Shown piece after piece: positions 5,892 to 6,967 of a stretch of 6,967 bases of DNA. A model generated the notes under the pieces. The model saw only the letters and a program-made list of their open reading frames with translations, did no database searches and was not told the origin of the DNA. Every line of letters begins with the position of its first letter. The stretch's first letter is position 1. Origin of the DNA: Methylovulum sp. (GTDB lineage Bacteria > Pseudomonadota > Gammaproteobacteria > Methylococcales > Methylomonadaceae); the NCBI GenBank assembly GCA_028713595.1, contig JAQTNZ010000135.1, positions 1 to 6,967 on the forward strand, read 5' to 3'. The position numbers and the translations under genes were made by a program.

Positions 5892-6836
5892 ATGCAATTA
5901 ATTAGAGGCTTGGCGCATTTAAAACCGTTCGTGGACGGCTGTGTGCTAACGATAGGCAATTTTGACGGTCTACACTTAGGCCATCGGGCGGTGATAAAAA
6001 AACTGGTGGCCCGCGGTGAGGCGCTGGGCTTGCCCGTGGTCATCATGATTTTTGAGCCGCAACCGTTAGAATATTTTTTAAAGGACAACGAACCCTCGCG
6101 CCTGAGCGCCTTGCGCGATAAGGTCATCCAGTTCAGCGGCCTACCCGTTGACTATTTGCTGATAGCGCGTTTTAACCGCCAGTTTGCCGATGTCGATGCC
6201 GAGCAGTTTATTGATGAGATTTTGCTGGAAAAACTCAACATCAAACATCTGGTGATCGGTGATGATTTCCATTTTGGCAAAGCGCGGGGCGGCAATTTTG
6301 CCTTGCTGAAAGCCAAAGGCCGCAGCTACGGCTTTAGCCTTGAGGATACCGGCTCGTATGTAATCGAAGATTACCGCGTCAGCAGCACCCTGATTCGAGA
6401 TGCGCTGGCGGCGGGGGATTTAGCCCAGGCGGAGCGTTTGCTAGGGCACAGCTATTCGATTTGTGGGCGGGTCGCGCACGGTGACAAACGGGGCCGCACC
6501 CTAGGCTATCCGACCGCCAACATTAGGCTATTCCGCAAAAATACGCCCGTCAACGGCGTGTTTGCCGTGACCATGACCGGTATCGACGGCTTGGTTTTTC
6601 AGGGCGTTGCCAATGTCGGCACACGACCTACGGTCGAAGGAGGCTCTAAAGTCATCCTGGAAACGCATTTGTTCGATTTTGACAAGGAAATCTATGGCCG
6701 TTATGTGGAAGTGCAATTCCGCCATAAAATCCGCGATGAACTGCGTTTCCAATCAATCGGACAATTACAAACCCAAATTGCCCAAGATGTCGCAGAAGCT
6801 AGGCAGTATTTTGCCAATACTAATAATGCCCATTAA
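5892..6836 (+). CDS. ribF: Bifunctional riboflavin kinase / FAD synthetase
   Basis: RibF phosphorylates riboflavin to FMN and then adenylates FMN to FAD. With ATG 5892 the product has 314 residues, close to the 313 of E. coli. The N-terminal FAD synthetase (nucleotidyltransferase) domain carries VLTIGNFDGLHLGH (18-31), FEPQPLE (54-60), GDDFHFGKARGG (123-134) and VSSTLIR (163-169). The C-terminal kinase domain carries GRTLGYPTAN (201-210, the ATP/Mg-binding PTAN), NVGTRPT (241-247) and the catalytic-base region LETHLFDFD (E257). The frame stays open upstream to a GTG at 5796, but those 32 residues match nothing in the family, and MQLIRGLAHL aligns with the E. coli start MKLIRGI. The Shine-Dalgarno site is weak and overlaps a hairpin. 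It is the usual partner of ileS downstream; the flavin product has no special link to the neighbouring genes. Confidence 0.96.
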   Translation: MQLIRGLAHLKPFVDGCVLTIGNFDGLHLGHRAVIKKLVARGEALGLPVVIMIFEPQPLEYFLKDNEPSRLSALRDKVIQFSGLPVDYLLIARFNRQFADVDAEQFIDEILLEKLNIKHLVIGDDFHFGKARGGNFALLKAKGRSYGFSLEDTGSYVIEDYRVSSTLIRDALAAGDLAQAERLLGHSYSICGRVAHGDKRGRTLGYPTANIRLFRKNTPVNGVFAVTMTGIDGLVFQGVANVGTRPTVEGGSKVILETHLFDFDKEIYGRYVEVQFRHKIRDELRFQSIGQLQTQIAQDVAEARQYFANTNNAH

Positions 6837-6889
6837 TGGTTTCTCTTCGACAAGTGACCCGAATTTAAATTTATATAAAGCGATAGTTT

Positions 6890-6967
6890 ATGACGATGGA
6901 TTATAAAAAAACCCTAAACCTGCCCAATACGGCCTTCCCGATGAAAGGCAACTTGGCGCAACGCGAG
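6890..6967 (+). CDS. ileS: Isoleucyl-tRNA synthetase, N-terminal 26 codons, cut by window end
   Basis: The frame reads MTMDYKKTLNLPNTAFPMKG and runs on to the window edge without a stop. DYKxTLNLPxTxFPMxGxLAxRE is the characteristic N-terminus of bacterial IleS, which charges tRNA-Ile. Either ATG 6890 or ATG 6896 could start it; the second gives MDYKKTLN, closest to the E. coli form (MSDYKSTLN), but neither has a clear Shine-Dalgarno site. It follows ribF by 53 bases, the conserved ribF-ileS(-lspA) order. Only about 3 percent of the roughly 940-residue enzyme is in the window. Confidence 0.93.
   Translation, partial: MTMDYKKTLNLPNTAFPMKGNLAQRE

Noticed and set aside
6847..6877. Possible promoter for ileS (TCGACA, then TTATAT/TATATA after 18-19 bases)
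   Set aside because: Both boxes are imperfect and the spacing is long; AT-rich sequence alone can explain it. It remains possible but is not supported enough to list.

Overview
The window looks like the chromosome of a gammaproteobacterium, plausibly a methanotroph or related methylotroph (Methylococcales-like). The right half carries the order rpsT (divergent) - murJ - ribF - ileS, which is the usual arrangement in Pseudomonas-type gammaproteobacteria. A complete pqqC shows that the cell makes or uses the quinone cofactor PQQ. The genus is inferred from gene content and protein flavour only; no database search was possible.

Layout. Positions 1-453 are mobile or accessory debris: the last 36 codons of a DDE transposase run straight into a Uma2-family nuclease gene that has lost its N-terminal part. 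Positions 512-2773 hold a tight two-gene cassette, an ABC/RecF-type AAA ATPase and a 308-residue TOPRIM/DUF4435-like protein, separated by 6 bases. This pairing is that of the PARIS anti-phage system (AriA + AriB) and is the most interesting content here. Only 19 bases later comes pqqC (2793-3518), complete, with every cofactor and active-site residue I checked present. It has no other pqq gene beside it in this window. Positions 3519-3866 hold no gene. They contain a roughly 106-bp palindromic element with perfect 28-bp inverted arms, then a bidirectional rho-independent terminator shared with the convergent rpsT.

The rest is housekeeping. rpsT (bS20) is on the minus strand with a near-consensus sigma-70 promoter. 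On the plus strand are murJ (lipid II flippase, TTG start), ribF (riboflavin kinase/FAD synthetase, with a GC-rich hairpin just before its start codon) and the first 26 codons of ileS, cut by the window end.

How the parts fit: the left part reads as a small defence or mobility island placed against pqqC. The ATPase is expected to sense infection and control the TOPRIM effector. The right part is a conserved core locus. Base composition supports the split: one 60-base stretch of the ATPase (1081-1140) has 14 G/C, against 35 in a 60-base stretch of murJ (4561-4620).
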